Shown: positions 28,599 through 37,767 of the stretch, one piece after another
Numbering within the stretch: position 1 is the stretch's first letter
Layout of the letters: each line of letters starts with the position of its first letter
Assembly (NCBI GenBank): GCA_013151645.1
Contig: JAADHU010000034.1
Coordinates: 1-64,000, forward strand
DNA length: 64,000 nt
Direction: 5' to 3'
Origin: Gammaproteobacteria bacterium
GTDB taxonomy: Bacteria > Pseudomonadota > Gammaproteobacteria > Steroidobacterales > Woeseiaceae
The notes under the pieces: generated by a model
What the model saw: only the letters and a program-made list of their open reading frames with translations
The model's database searches: none
Told to the model about the DNA's origin: nothing
Program-made: the position numbers and the translations under genes

Positions 28599-28901
28599 AT
28601 GTCTATTATCCGCCTCGATAAACTCCTTAACTCCGGCACCACCGACACGCTTGGCAAAATCATTCGCCGTGCGCAGGATCTGGACGATCTGACCACGCGG
28701 TTGCGAGACGAGCTGGGCGCGGATACGGCCTTGGCGCTGCTCGCCGCCAACGTGCGCGATGACGGTGAGCTGGTGGTGGTCGCCAGCAGCTCAGCCTGGG
28801 CCGCAAAACTGCGCTTTGAAGGGGAAAGCCTGATGCAGGCCGCACGCGACAGCGGGCTCTCTGTGACGAGTTTTCGAGTTCGTGTCGGCAGCGGAACCTA
28901 G
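28599..28901 (+). CDS. dciA: Replicative helicase loader DciA (DUF721)
   Basis: A 100-residue protein of the DUF721 family, now known as DciA, which helps load DnaB at the origin in bacteria that lack DnaC. It starts MSIIRLDKLL and shows the usual fold signs, with LRDELGADTALALLAANV and LVVVASSSAWAAKLRF. Location between lpxC and secA is the standard place for gammaproteobacterial dciA. It faces opposite to its neighbours. The short N-terminal KH-like domain is present and no extended tail is seen. Confidence 0.85.
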   Translation: MSIIRLDKLLNSGTTDTLGKIIRRAQDLDDLTTRLRDELGADTALALLAANVRDDGELVVVASSSAWAAKLRFEGESLMQAARDSGLSVTSFRVRVGSGT

Positions 28902-28928
28902 CAGCACCGATACCGAATTAAGCGCTTC

Positions 28929-29837
28929 CTAGGCGTAAGCCGGCGCCGCATAGGAAATCGGCGCCTTGCGCTCATCGTCGAACGTCACTTCTTCCCACGC
29001 TGACCGGTCATCCAGCAACGTTCGTAATAACTTGTTGTTCAGTCCGTGTCCCGATTTGTGTGCCGTGAATTCGCCGACCAGGCCATGACCCAACAAGTAA
29101 ATATCGCCGATGGCGTCGAGAATCTTGTGAATGACAAATTCGTTGGAATAACGCAGTCCATCCTCGTTCAAGATACGAAAATCGTCCAGGACGATTGCAT
29201 TGTCCATGCTGCCACCCAGCGTCAGGTTGCGGGCACGTAAAGTTTCCACATCCCGCAAAAAACAAAATGTTCGCGCCCGACTCACTTCTTTCGAGAACGA
29301 AGTTGTTGAAAAATCGATGCAAGCGTCCTGGCGAATCTTGTTGAAAACGGGGTGATTGAAAGAAATTTCAAAATTGACCTTAAAGCCGTTGAACGGCGTA
29401 AATTCCGCCCACTTGTCGCCCTCTTCGACACGCACGCGCTGTTTGATGCGAATGAATCGCTTGGCGGCGTTTTGCTCTTCGATGCCGGCCGACTGCAGCA
29501 AGAACATAAACGGGCCGGCACTGCCATCCATGATGGGCACTTCGGATGCCGATAAGTCAACGGCAAGATTATCGATACCGAGACCCGCCAGTGCCGACAT
29601 CAGGTGTTCAACGGTCGCGACCTTGACGCCATCTTTCTCCAGCGTTGTACCCAACGTCGTTTCGCTGACTAACCTGGCGTTCGCGGGAATATCAACGGGA
29701 TCTTCAAGATCGACACGGTGGAACACGATGCCCGTATTCGCCGCCGCCGGGCGCAACGTCATGTAGACTTTTTCACCGCTGTGCAGACCGACCCCGGTCG
29801 CACGAATGGCTGTTTTTAGTGTCCGTTGTCGCAACAT
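28929..29837 (-). CDS. lpxC: UDP-3-O-acyl-N-acetylglucosamine deacetylase LpxC
   Basis: A 302-residue zinc enzyme that commits UDP-acyl-GlcNAc to lipid A synthesis. Zinc ligands are His in [15 protein letters not shown] (near 78) and the His and Asp in [12 protein letters not shown] (near 235-240). [12 protein letters not shown] supplies the C-terminal catalytic histidine. I chose MLRQRTLK as the start, as in family members; the 16-codon extension is not conserved. It lies downstream of ftsZ across a 220-bp gap that contains a large palindrome. Confidence 0.96.
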   Translation of the reverse strand: MLRQRTLKTAIRATGVGLHSGEKVYMTLRPAAANTGIVFHRVDLEDPVDIPANARLVSETTLGTTLEKDGVKVATVEHLMSALAGLGIDNLAVDLSASEVPIMDGSAGPFMFLLQSAGIEEQNAAKRFIRIKQRVRVEEGDKWAEFTPFNGFKVNFEISFNHPVFNKIRQDACIDFSTTSFSKEVSRARTFCFLRDVETLRARNLTLGGSMDNAIVLDDFRILNEDGLRYSNEFVIHKILDAIGDIYLLGHGLVGEFTAHKSGHGLNNKLLRTLLDDRSAWEEVTFDDERKAPISYAAPAYA

Positions 29838-29904
29838 GGCCAGTGTCTCGGAATACCGTTCGAAGTGTTTCAACTGAAACGGCAAGCAAGCCTACCACAT
29901 TGGC

Positions 29905-29951
29905 CATCCGCTTGATCGCAGGAGCGGTAGTTTGCCGCGATCAGGCGGATG
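29905..29951. repeat. Large inverted repeat between ftsZ and lpxC
   Basis: Arms of 15 bases, CATCCGCTTGATCGC (29905-29919) and GCGATCAGGCGGATG (29937-29951), pair at 14 of 15 positions around a 17-base loop. It lies in the leader of lpxC in the direction of ftsZ-lpxC transcription. No T-run follows, so it is not a plain terminator; it may shape or process the mRNA. Confidence 0.6.
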
Positions 29952-30057
29952 CCGGCAACACCCGTTCGCCGGGGCACAGACGACGCGTACGTATCGAGTG
30001 CGTGAGATACGCTCGTCGTCCGGCGAATGGCGTTATGTCATTACTCCCGTGCTTACT

Positions 30058-31200
30058 TCAGTCCGCCTGACGCCGCAGGAATGCGGGGATGTCAAGCAGG
30101 TCCTCTTGCAAACCACCATCCTCGAGTCCGTCACCCACCGCACGTTTTCGTTGCACCGTGGGTTTGTCCAGCGTGTGATAGTTTGGCTCACGAGCTTCGG
30201 TGGGCCGCTGAATAACGCGCATCGGTGATTGCAGTTGGGCCGCTTCCTGTCCCAGACCGGTCGCGACCACCGTCACTCGAATTTCATCACTCATGTCCGG
30301 ATCGATTACGGTTCCGATGACGACCGTCGCGTTAGCGGACGCGAATTCCTTGATCGTATTGCCCACCTCCTGGAATTCGCCAATCGACAAATCCATTCCC
30401 GCCGTGACGTTGACCAGGATTCCATTCGCGCCGGCCAGGTTGATATCTTCCAGAAGCGGGCTGGAAATTGCGGCTTCCGCTGCTTCCCGCGCACGATCTT
30501 CACCGGACGAGACACCGGTACCCATCATGGCCATGCCCATTTCGGACATGACGGTCCGCACGTCCGCGAAATCGACGTTGATCAGGCCAGGTCGCGTAAT
30601 CAGCTCTGCAATTCCCTGCACGGCGCCCTGCAGCACCTGGTTGGCGGCGCGGAAAGCGTCCAGCAACGTGGTTTCGCCACCGAGAACAGTGAGTAATTTT
30701 TCATTCGGAATCGTAATGAGTGAATCAACGTACTTGCCCAGTTCGCCGATACCGGCGTCCGCGATCGACATCCGTTTGGGGCCTTCCATCTCGAAGGGAC
30801 GCGTAACCACGGCCACAGTCAAAATACCGAGTTCCTTGGCGACCTGTGCGACCACCGGCGTCGCTCCGGTACCCGTGCCACCACCCATGCCTGCGGTAAT
30901 GAACAACATGTCTGCACCGTCGATCACTTCAACGATCCGGTCCCGGTCCTCCATAGCTGCCTGGCGCCCGACTTCCGGATTCGCCCCGGCTCCGAGCCCT
31001 TTTGTTATATTGCAACCGATCTGCAACGCAGTGCGTACGCGGGCGATGTTTAGTGCCTGTGCATCTGTGTTAACGCAAACGAAATCGACGCCGTCGATGC
31101 CGGCATTAACCATGTGAGCGACCGCGTTGCCGCCACCACCGCCGACACCAATCACTTTGATTACCGCACTCTGGCTGTGCGCATCCATTAGTTCAAACAT
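30058..31200 (-). CDS. ftsZ: Cell division tubulin homologue FtsZ
   Basis: A 380-residue GTPase that forms the division ring. GTP-binding motif GGGTGTGATP near residue 106, T7 loop with NVDFADVRTVM near 207, and the C-terminal partner-binding peptide DIPAFLRRQAD at the very end, which binds FtsA, ZipA and possibly ZapD. A strong ribosome site GGAGGA lies 6-7 bases before the ATG. It is separated from ftsA by 82 bases, unlike the tightly overlapping genes upstream. Confidence 0.98.
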   Translation of the reverse strand: MFELMDAHSQSAVIKVIGVGGGGGNAVAHMVNAGIDGVDFVCVNTDAQALNIARVRTALQIGCNITKGLGAGANPEVGRQAAMEDRDRIVEVIDGADMLFITAGMGGGTGTGATPVVAQVAKELGILTVAVVTRPFEMEGPKRMSIADAGIGELGKYVDSLITIPNEKLLTVLGGETTLLDAFRAANQVLQGAVQGIAELITRPGLINVDFADVRTVMSEMGMAMMGTGVSSGEDRAREAAEAAISSPLLEDINLAGANGILVNVTAGMDLSIGEFQEVGNTIKEFASANATVVIGTVIDPDMSDEIRVTVVATGLGQEAAQLQSPMRVIQRPTEAREPNYHTLDKPTVQRKRAVGDGLEDGGLQEDLLDIPAFLRRQAD

Positions 31201-31282
31201 TTGTTTTTCCTCCGCTCAGGAATCCTTGATTGTTGGTAATAAACTTTTTGGTAAAATTCACTCTTCAATTTCTGGTAATTCA

Positions 31283-32521
31283 TTAAAACTGTCCCTGGAA
31301 CCAGGACTTCATGCGATCCCAGACGTCCACCAATGTCCCGGACATTGGTGTGCTTCTGCTGTCTTTTCGCGTCATGTTTTTATAGCCGTAAAGCAATAAA
31401 CCGACGCCTGTGGCATGGATCGGGTTACGCACTACGTCGAGCAGGCCATCAACGTACTGCGGCGACCCGAGGCGAACCGGCATGTGGAAGACTTCTTCCG
31501 CCAACTCGACGGCACCCTCCATCTTTGAACTCCCGCCAGTGATAATGACGCCGGCGGCGATCAGCTCCTCGAAACCGCTGCGACGCAATTCGTCACGAAT
31601 CAGACCGAATAGTTCTTCGAACCGCGGCTCGACAATTTCCGCCAGTGTTTGCCTGGCAAGCCTGCGAGGTGGCCGGTCGCCGACGCTGGGAACCTCGATG
31701 GTTTCGTCCGGATTCGCAAGCTGCGACAGGGCACACGCGTACTTGATCTTGATTTCTTCGGCATATTGCGTCGGCGTGCGCATCGACACGGCAATGTCAT
31801 TCGTGACCTGATCACCGGCTATCGGAATAACGGCCGTGTGTTGAATGGCACCGCCGACGAAGACCGCCAGATCAGTGGTGCCACCGCCAATATCGACGAG
31901 GCAGGCACCCAGCTCCTTTTCGTCCTCGGTTAACACCGAGTAGCTCGACGCAAGTTGCTCGAGCACGATGTCATCGACTTCGAGCCCACAGCGCTGTACA
32001 CACTTCACAATATTTTGTGCCGCGCTCTCGGCACCGGTGACCATATGAACTTTCGCTTCCAGGCGAACACCCGACATGCCGATCGGTTCGCGAATACCCT
32101 CCTGGTTATCGATCAGAAATTCCTGTGGAAGAATGTGCAAGATTTTCTGGTCCGCCGGAATTGCAACCGCGCGTGCCGCATCGATTACCCTGTCCACGTC
32201 GCTGTGACTCACTTCCTTATCCCGAATCGCAACGATACCGTGTGAATTGAGACTTCGAATGTGGCTACCGGCGATACCCGCGTAGACCGAATGTATGTCA
32301 CATCCGGCCATCAGCTCCGCCTCTTCGACCGCCCGCTGAATCGAGTGCACGGTCGATTCGATATTGACCACAACGCCCTTTTTCAATCCTCGTGATGGAT
32401 GCGAGCCAATGCCGACCACTTCAATCTCACCGATCTCATTGACCTCGCCCACGATGGCGACGACTTTTGACGTGCCGATATCCAGCCCGACAATCATATT
32501 CTTGTCCGTACGCTTGTTCAC
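31283..32521 (-). CDS. ftsA: Cell division actin homologue FtsA
   Basis: A 412-residue actin-fold ATPase that tethers FtsZ to the membrane. N-terminal nucleotide motif VGLDIGTSKVV, later VDIGGGTTDLAV and GVIITGGSSKM, and a C-terminal amphipathic helix (VWDRMKSWFQGQF) for membrane attachment. Start is GTG; an internal ATG lies eight codons on. Follows ftsQ by 46 bases. Confidence 0.97.
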   Translation of the reverse strand: MNKRTDKNMIVGLDIGTSKVVAIVGEVNEIGEIEVVGIGSHPSRGLKKGVVVNIESTVHSIQRAVEEAELMAGCDIHSVYAGIAGSHIRSLNSHGIVAIRDKEVSHSDVDRVIDAARAVAIPADQKILHILPQEFLIDNQEGIREPIGMSGVRLEAKVHMVTGAESAAQNIVKCVQRCGLEVDDIVLEQLASSYSVLTEDEKELGACLVDIGGGTTDLAVFVGGAIQHTAVIPIAGDQVTNDIAVSMRTPTQYAEEIKIKYACALSQLANPDETIEVPSVGDRPPRRLARQTLAEIVEPRFEELFGLIRDELRRSGFEELIAAGVIITGGSSKMEGAVELAEEVFHMPVRLGSPQYVDGLLDVVRNPIHATGVGLLLYGYKNMTRKDSRSTPMSGTLVDVWDRMKSWFQGQF

Positions 32522-32567
32522 TCAGGAAATCCCGTTGTGGCAATGCATTGCTGTTCTCGCAGACCCG

Positions 32568-33380
32568 TCATTCGATTCGCCCCGCCAACATTTGCTGTCC
32601 TGACCGCGTCTTGTTCAGCAACTCGCCGGACTCGGCATCTTTTTTCCAGCCGATCGTAAAGCCATTGTTGTAACGCATATCGATGAAGTCGATATCCGCC
32701 TCGCGATTGGAGACGATATTTGCGACCACCTGCAGAAACAGATCCGCACGTTCGTCGATATTGCGCCGCCCAAGGCGAATGCCGATGCCGTCTTGCAGAA
32801 CCAGTTGCCATGCACCGCGCGCATCAAGATTAACGCTGCGAAGATCAAGGCCAATGGGTATCAACTGATCGCGTACGTCGAGGTACATTTGCGCGACTTC
32901 CGATGAATGCCCTTCCGGACCACTCAGACGCGGTAGTTCCGCCGGGATATGCCGCGCCTTAATAACGAAAAGTTCTCCGCGAACGTTGAGCAAACCGCGC
33001 TCGCCCCAGCAGGCGGCGGGCACCTGTTCGCTCACGCTGATCTCTAGTTTTCCAGGCCAGCGCCGACTGACATTCGCCTGATCTATCCACGGCAATGAAA
33101 CGATCCGATTCTGAATTTCAGTCAAGTTCGCACTCAAGAATCCTGCCTCAAGTTCGCTGCTGATAGCTTCTTCAATCTGTAAAGCACTGACCCGCTGGAA
33201 CGGCCCGTCAATCGTAATGGATTGAATGGGCTGATCCAGAAGCGCTGCACTGAAGCGGTAGCTGAGCAGTACGACAGCAACCGCCAGCAGCAGACGCAAG
33301 ATGCGTGCAAACGGAATTGACGGCATCCGCCACTGCCGCACTTTCTGCTGCTTGCGCCGCTTCGCCTGTTTACGTGCCAT
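32568..33380 (-). CDS. ftsQ: Cell division protein FtsQ
   Basis: A 270-residue bitopic membrane protein: a basic cytoplasmic N-terminus (ARKQAKRRKQQK), one membrane helix at about 30-50, a periplasmic POTRA domain (about 55-125) and a beta domain. FtsQ links early and late division proteins by binding FtsB/FtsL. I chose the ATG at 33380, which overlaps the ddlB stop and has AAGGGG about 10 bases before it; a longer start at 33440 would lie inside ddlB. Confidence 0.92.
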   Translation of the reverse strand: MARKQAKRRKQQKVRQWRMPSIPFARILRLLLAVAVVLLSYRFSAALLDQPIQSITIDGPFQRVSALQIEEAISSELEAGFLSANLTEIQNRIVSLPWIDQANVSRRWPGKLEISVSEQVPAACWGERGLLNVRGELFVIKARHIPAELPRLSGPEGHSSEVAQMYLDVRDQLIPIGLDLRSVNLDARGAWQLVLQDGIGIRLGRRNIDERADLFLQVVANIVSNREADIDFIDMRYNNGFTIGWKKDAESGELLNKTRSGQQMLAGRIE

Positions 33381-34365
33381 TTGCGGCAACCCCTTTCGTT
33401 CCCGTGTGGCAAGCCGTACTAATGCTCGTTTCAAGGACACGCCAACAGAGGCCTGGCAAGTCGATACCGGCGCCTTTCGCCGCGATCGGCACGAGGCTGT
33501 GACTTGTCATGCCCGGTACTGTATTAACCTCCAGCACCTGTGGCTCGCCGCCCTTTGCTCTCATGAAGTCGACACGGCCCCAGCCGGTGCAACCCAGCTC
33601 ATCGAAGGCTTTTACCGCGACTGTCCGGTAGTGTTCTTCGAGCTCATCGTCCTGTGTGCCCGGACAGATGTAGTGTGTATTTTCACTTTCGTACTTCGCG
33701 CGATAGTCGTAGAAGACACGTGGCGTCTCGATACGAATACTCGGCAACGCTTCACCCTGAAGAACGGCTACGGTGACCTCTTGACCGATAACGCAGCGCT
33801 CGGCGAGTGCATGACCACCAAAACCAAGTGCCAGCTCAACGGCCACACTGAGCTCGTTGGCCGCAAACACTTTACTCATACCGACGCTCGACCCCTGGCC
33901 TGCCGGCTTCAGTACCATGGGAAAGCCGAAATCGTCCGCCGCGAGCATTGCGTCCGCTTTGTCGCGAACTACCCGGTAGTCCGGCGTGGCGATGCCAGCC
34001 GCGCGGAACAGGTGCTTGCTCCGAATCTTGTCCATCGCCAGCGCGGACGCCATTACGCCACTGCCGGTGTAGGGAGTATCCAGCCACTCGAGCGCACCCT
34101 GGATGGCGCCGTCTTCACCGCCCGGCCCGTGTAGCGCGATCCAGACACGATCGAATCCGGCGCAGGCAAAATCCTGCAAACTTTTCTCCGCCGGATCCCA
34201 GGCGTAAGCGTCCACATCCCGCTGCAGCAAGGCTTTGAGAACGGTGTTGCCACTTTGCAGTGAGACCTCACGCTCGCTTGAGATTCCGCCAAACATGACC
34301 GCTACCCGGCCGAAATCGGCCGGATTACTAATTTCAATTCTCGTTGTCCTGGTCACGGTATTCAT
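33370..34365 (-). CDS. ddlB: D-alanine--D-alanine ligase
   Basis: A 331-residue ATP-grasp enzyme that makes D-Ala-D-Ala for cell-wall precursors. VMFGGISSEREVSL is the N-terminal signature; LKPAGQGSSVGM in the middle and LEVNTVPGMTSHS near the end bind ATP and metal. About 18 extra residues stand at the N-terminus. It overlaps murB by 4 bases and ftsQ by 11. Confidence 0.96.
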   Translation of the reverse strand: MNTVTRTTRIEISNPADFGRVAVMFGGISSEREVSLQSGNTVLKALLQRDVDAYAWDPAEKSLQDFACAGFDRVWIALHGPGGEDGAIQGALEWLDTPYTGSGVMASALAMDKIRSKHLFRAAGIATPDYRVVRDKADAMLAADDFGFPMVLKPAGQGSSVGMSKVFAANELSVAVELALGFGGHALAERCVIGQEVTVAVLQGEALPSIRIETPRVFYDYRAKYESENTHYICPGTQDDELEEHYRTVAVKAFDELGCTGWGRVDFMRAKGGEPQVLEVNTVPGMTSHSLVPIAAKGAGIDLPGLCWRVLETSISTACHTGTKGVAANGT

Positions 34366-35261
34366 TTGGCAACCTCGCCAATGATGCGAACTTCGTGAAT
34401 CAAGTCGACCCCGTGAACATTCTTCACGGTATCGTGTACAAACGAGATCAGGTCTTCGATATCAGACGCTGTCGCGTTACTGATATTAATAATGAAATTC
34501 GCGTGCTTGGTTGACACTTCGGCACCACCGATGCGATGACCTTTGAGACCCGCGGACTCAATCAGTTGCGCTGCATGACCGCCGGGTGGATTGCGAAACA
34601 CAGAACCGCAACTCGGCAGGCCGAGTGGTTGCGTCGATTTGCGCCGTTCCAGCATGACCTTTTGCGCGGCCATGGTGGCGTCGGCTGCAGGATCGAATTC
34701 AAGCGTTGCTTCGATGAACCACTCGTCCTGCGGACCAACCACGCTACGATATCCAGTTTCATAGTCGGCTGGCAGCCGGTCTCTAATCTCGCCATGACGA
34801 TCAATCGTGCGCACACTAGAGACCCGCTCCCAGGTTTCATGGCCGTGCGCCCCGGCATTCATCGCGAGCGCACCACCGACCGTTCCCGGGATACCGGCGA
34901 AAAATTCCGACGGTCCGAACGCCCAGCGAATACACTGTCGTGAAAGCTGCGTGCAGGTAACGCTGGCACCTACTCGTACCCGATGATCGCCAATCCTTTC
35001 CAGGTCGCGTGACAAACGGGATGAGGCAATAACAACGCCCGGCAGGCCAGCATCGCGAACCAGTAGATTGCTACCCAGACCGAACCAGAAGATCGGCATG
35101 TTCGGTTCCAGTTCCCCCAGAAACAGCGACAGATCATCGAGATCGACGGGACGAAAGAATTGTTCTGCCGGTCCACCGACGCGCAGCGATGTGTGGCGGC
35201 TCATCGGCTCGTTAAATCGCAGTTCACCGCGCAAAGCATCATGTTGCTGCGTCGCCATCAT
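34362..35261 (-). CDS. murB: UDP-N-acetylenolpyruvoylglucosamine reductase
   Basis: A 299-residue FAD enzyme that reduces UDP-GlcNAc-enolpyruvate to UDP-MurNAc with NADPH. FAD-binding blocks LGLGSNLLVRD-like (FGLGSNLLVRDAG near 60-72) and GIPGTVGGALAMNAGAHG (about 123-140). PSCGSVFRNPPGG near 220 contains the catalytic serine, and the shorter form without the type I Tyr loop suggests a type II MurB. Overlaps murC and ddlB by 4 bases each. Confidence 0.96.
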   Translation of the reverse strand: MMATQQHDALRGELRFNEPMSRHTSLRVGGPAEQFFRPVDLDDLSLFLGELEPNMPIFWFGLGSNLLVRDAGLPGVVIASSRLSRDLERIGDHRVRVGASVTCTQLSRQCIRWAFGPSEFFAGIPGTVGGALAMNAGAHGHETWERVSSVRTIDRHGEIRDRLPADYETGYRSVVGPQDEWFIEATLEFDPAADATMAAQKVMLERRKSTQPLGLPSCGSVFRNPPGGHAAQLIESAGLKGHRIGGAEVSTKHANFIINISNATASDIEDLISFVHDTVKNVHGVDLIHEVRIIGEVAK

Positions 35262-36682
35262 GATTGCACCGTCAGTCTGGGTTTTTTGCTCAGGAGATCC
35301 GGCAAGCGTCCCGCCCAGGCACCGATATCGCCGGCACCCATCGTCAGCAACAGGTCGCCGTCGCGGACGAGCCCGCTCAAAACGGGTGCAAGTTCTTCAA
35401 GTGCTTCCACAAACACCGGTTCGACGCCGCCGCGCGAGCGCACAGCTCGAGCGATACCACGTCCATCGGCACCGGCAATCGCATCTTCACCGGCGGCATA
35501 CACTTCAAGCACAATGAGAACGTCAACCGTCGCAAGCACGCCGGCGAAGTCATCCAGCAGGTCTCGCGTCCGCGTGTAACGATGCGGCTGAAATGCCAGC
35601 ACGATGCGACGATCCGGCCAGCCCGCTCGAGCCGCGTCGATCGTTGCTGCAATCTCGGTCGGATGATGACCGTAGTCATCGACCAGCATGACGCAACCGT
35701 TTTCCGTTTGGATATTGCCATAGTGCTGAAAACGCCGATCGATACCCGCGAACGTCTCCAGCGCGCTCATCAACGCCTGGTCGCCAATTTGCAATTCACC
35801 GGCAACCGCAATTGCGGCGAGTGCATTGCGTACATTGTGCATCCCCGGCAAGTGCAGCTTAATCTGCAGCAATGTCTCCCGGCCGGTACGTACAACGTCG
35901 AAAGTTGCGAGATTTTCCGCAAAGCGAATATTTTCAGCGCGCACATCCGCACCGCTTTCAATGCCGTAGGTCACTATCGACCGCCGAACCTGACCGAGAA
36001 CCGCCCTTACACCCGGATCGTCCGAACAAAGGATGGCGAGTCCGTAGAAGGGAAGATTGTGCAGAAAATCAATGAAACCCTGGTGCAGCTTATCGATATC
36101 TCCGTCGTAGGTTGACATGTGATCGGCATCGATATTGGTCACAATGGCCAGCATGGGCTTGAGATGTGTGAACGATGCGTCGCTTTCGTCCGCCTCCGCG
36201 ACCAGGTAGTCACCGAGTCCAAGGCGGGCGTTGGCGTCGGCGCTCTTCAGGCGACCGCCGATGACGAATGTCGGATCCAGCCCCGCTTCCGCGAGCACGC
36301 TGGCGACAAGACTTGTGACCGTCGTTTTCCCGTGAGTTCCGGACACGGCGATCGAGTATCGAAAGCGCATGAGTTCGGCGAGCATCTCTGCTCGTGGCAC
36401 AACCGGCAATTGAGCCGCCCGGGCGGCAACGACTTCCGGATTGGTATCGTCAACGGCGCTGGAAACGACGATCGCATCGGCTTCAGCAATATTTTCTTCG
36501 GCGTGACCGATAAAAATCCTGGCACCAAGACCGCCCAGTCTTTCGACTTGCGAATTGTTCTTGAGATCAGACCCCTGCACCTGGTAACCAAGACTCAGCA
36601 TTACTTCAGCAATGCCGGACATTCCGGACCCGCCAATGCCGACGAAATGCACACAATTTATTCGCCGCATTCGCTTGATCAC
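35258..36682 (-). CDS. murC: UDP-N-acetylmuramate--L-alanine ligase
   Basis: A 474-residue Mur ligase adding L-Ala to UDP-MurNAc. Rossmann start HFVGIGGSGMSGIAE, ATP loop GTHGKTTVTSL near 115, and DDYGHHPTEI in the C-terminal domain are family marks. I chose a GTG start that overlaps the murG stop (GTGA) and is preceded by GGGAG at 8 bases; an ATG four codons later is possible. The much longer frame would lie inside murG. Confidence 0.95.
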   Translation of the reverse strand: MIKRMRRINCVHFVGIGGSGMSGIAEVMLSLGYQVQGSDLKNNSQVERLGGLGARIFIGHAEENIAEADAIVVSSAVDDTNPEVVAARAAQLPVVPRAEMLAELMRFRYSIAVSGTHGKTTVTSLVASVLAEAGLDPTFVIGGRLKSADANARLGLGDYLVAEADESDASFTHLKPMLAIVTNIDADHMSTYDGDIDKLHQGFIDFLHNLPFYGLAILCSDDPGVRAVLGQVRRSIVTYGIESGADVRAENIRFAENLATFDVVRTGRETLLQIKLHLPGMHNVRNALAAIAVAGELQIGDQALMSALETFAGIDRRFQHYGNIQTENGCVMLVDDYGHHPTEIAATIDAARAGWPDRRIVLAFQPHRYTRTRDLLDDFAGVLATVDVLIVLEVYAAGEDAIAGADGRGIARAVRSRGGVEPVFVEALEELAPVLSGLVRDGDLLLTMGAGDIGAWAGRLPDLLSKKPRLTVQS

Positions 36683-37767
36683 GACTGCACTCCCGCAAGC
36701 TCCAGACATGCATTCGTAATGTTGGCGAGCGCATCCGGTCTGGCCAGGGATCGTGCGATTCCAGCACGCTTTCGCAGTTGTTCGCGGTCCCGGAGCCAAC
36801 CTCGGAGCGTGTCCGCCAGCACTTTATCGCTGAGCACACTCTCGTCAATGATCGTGGCCGCACCCGCTTCCGCCATCGGTGTCGCATTGGCCGTCTGGTG
36901 ATCGTCCACGGCAGCAGGAAACGGTATGAATATAGCCGGTAGTCCGGCCGCAGCAATTTCGGCGACGGTCAAAGCGCCCGCACGACAAACAACTATGTCA
37001 GCCCAACTGTAGGCCTCGGCCATGTTCTCGATGAACGGCAGCAGTTCAACATCTATGCCGGACTCCCGGTAGGCTTCCCTGGCCTCGGCAAGAGTGCGTT
37101 CACCCGCTTGATGTCGGACCCGCAGGGAATAATCGCTGTGAAGACGGGCAAGTGCTGCTGGTAAAACCCGGTTCAATGCCAGCGCACCCTGACTACCACC
37201 CAATACCAGCAAGCGTACCGGGTCCTGCCGATCCGCCATACGGGTCTGCGGATGTTCGATGGCAGAAATCTCGCCGCGAACCGGATTGCCGACTGAGCGT
37301 GCCCTGACGCGAGAAGAAAAACTGCCCGGGAAGGCTTGCAGCACAACCCGGGCAAGACGCGCCAGAAGACGATTAGTTAGTCCTGCAACTGCATTTTGTT
37401 CGTGAATAATTAACGGTCGCCTCATTAGCCAGGCCGCCAGACCGCCGGGACCGCTTACGAATCCGCCCATGCCCAGAACCACCGCCGGTTGGTGCCTGGC
37501 GACAATCCGAAGCGACTGGAACAGCGCGTAGCACAGCCGGAATGGCGCCGCGAGCAACGCCATTTTCCCCTTGCCGCGCAAGCCGTGAATACTCACCCAT
37601 TCGATGGCGATGCCCGCGGCCGGCACAACACGAGCTTCAAGCCCACGATGTGTGCCCAGCCAGACTATGTCGCGCGACTGCGCCCTGAGTGCCTCCGCAA
37701 CCGCCAATGCCGGATAGACATGCCCACCGGTACCGCCGGCCATAACCAGAATCGGGCCGCTGCTCAT
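36679..37767 (-). CDS. murG: Lipid II synthase MurG (GlcNAc transferase)
   Basis: A 362-residue GT-B glycosyltransferase at the inner face of the membrane. MAGGTGGHVYPALAVA is the N-terminal G-loop; EQNAVAGLTNRLL and the second G-loop LGGSQGALALN follow, and CRAGALTVAEIAAAGLPA is the UDP-GlcNAc site. It converts lipid I to lipid II. Overlaps ftsW and murC by 4 bases. Confidence 0.97.
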   Translation of the reverse strand: MSSGPILVMAGGTGGHVYPALAVAEALRAQSRDIVWLGTHRGLEARVVPAAGIAIEWVSIHGLRGKGKMALLAAPFRLCYALFQSLRIVARHQPAVVLGMGGFVSGPGGLAAWLMRRPLIIHEQNAVAGLTNRLLARLARVVLQAFPGSFSSRVRARSVGNPVRGEISAIEHPQTRMADRQDPVRLLVLGGSQGALALNRVLPAALARLHSDYSLRVRHQAGERTLAEAREAYRESGIDVELLPFIENMAEAYSWADIVVCRAGALTVAEIAAAGLPAIFIPFPAAVDDHQTANATPMAEAGAATIIDESVLSDKVLADTLRGWLRDREQLRKRAGIARSLARPDALANITNACLELAGVQS

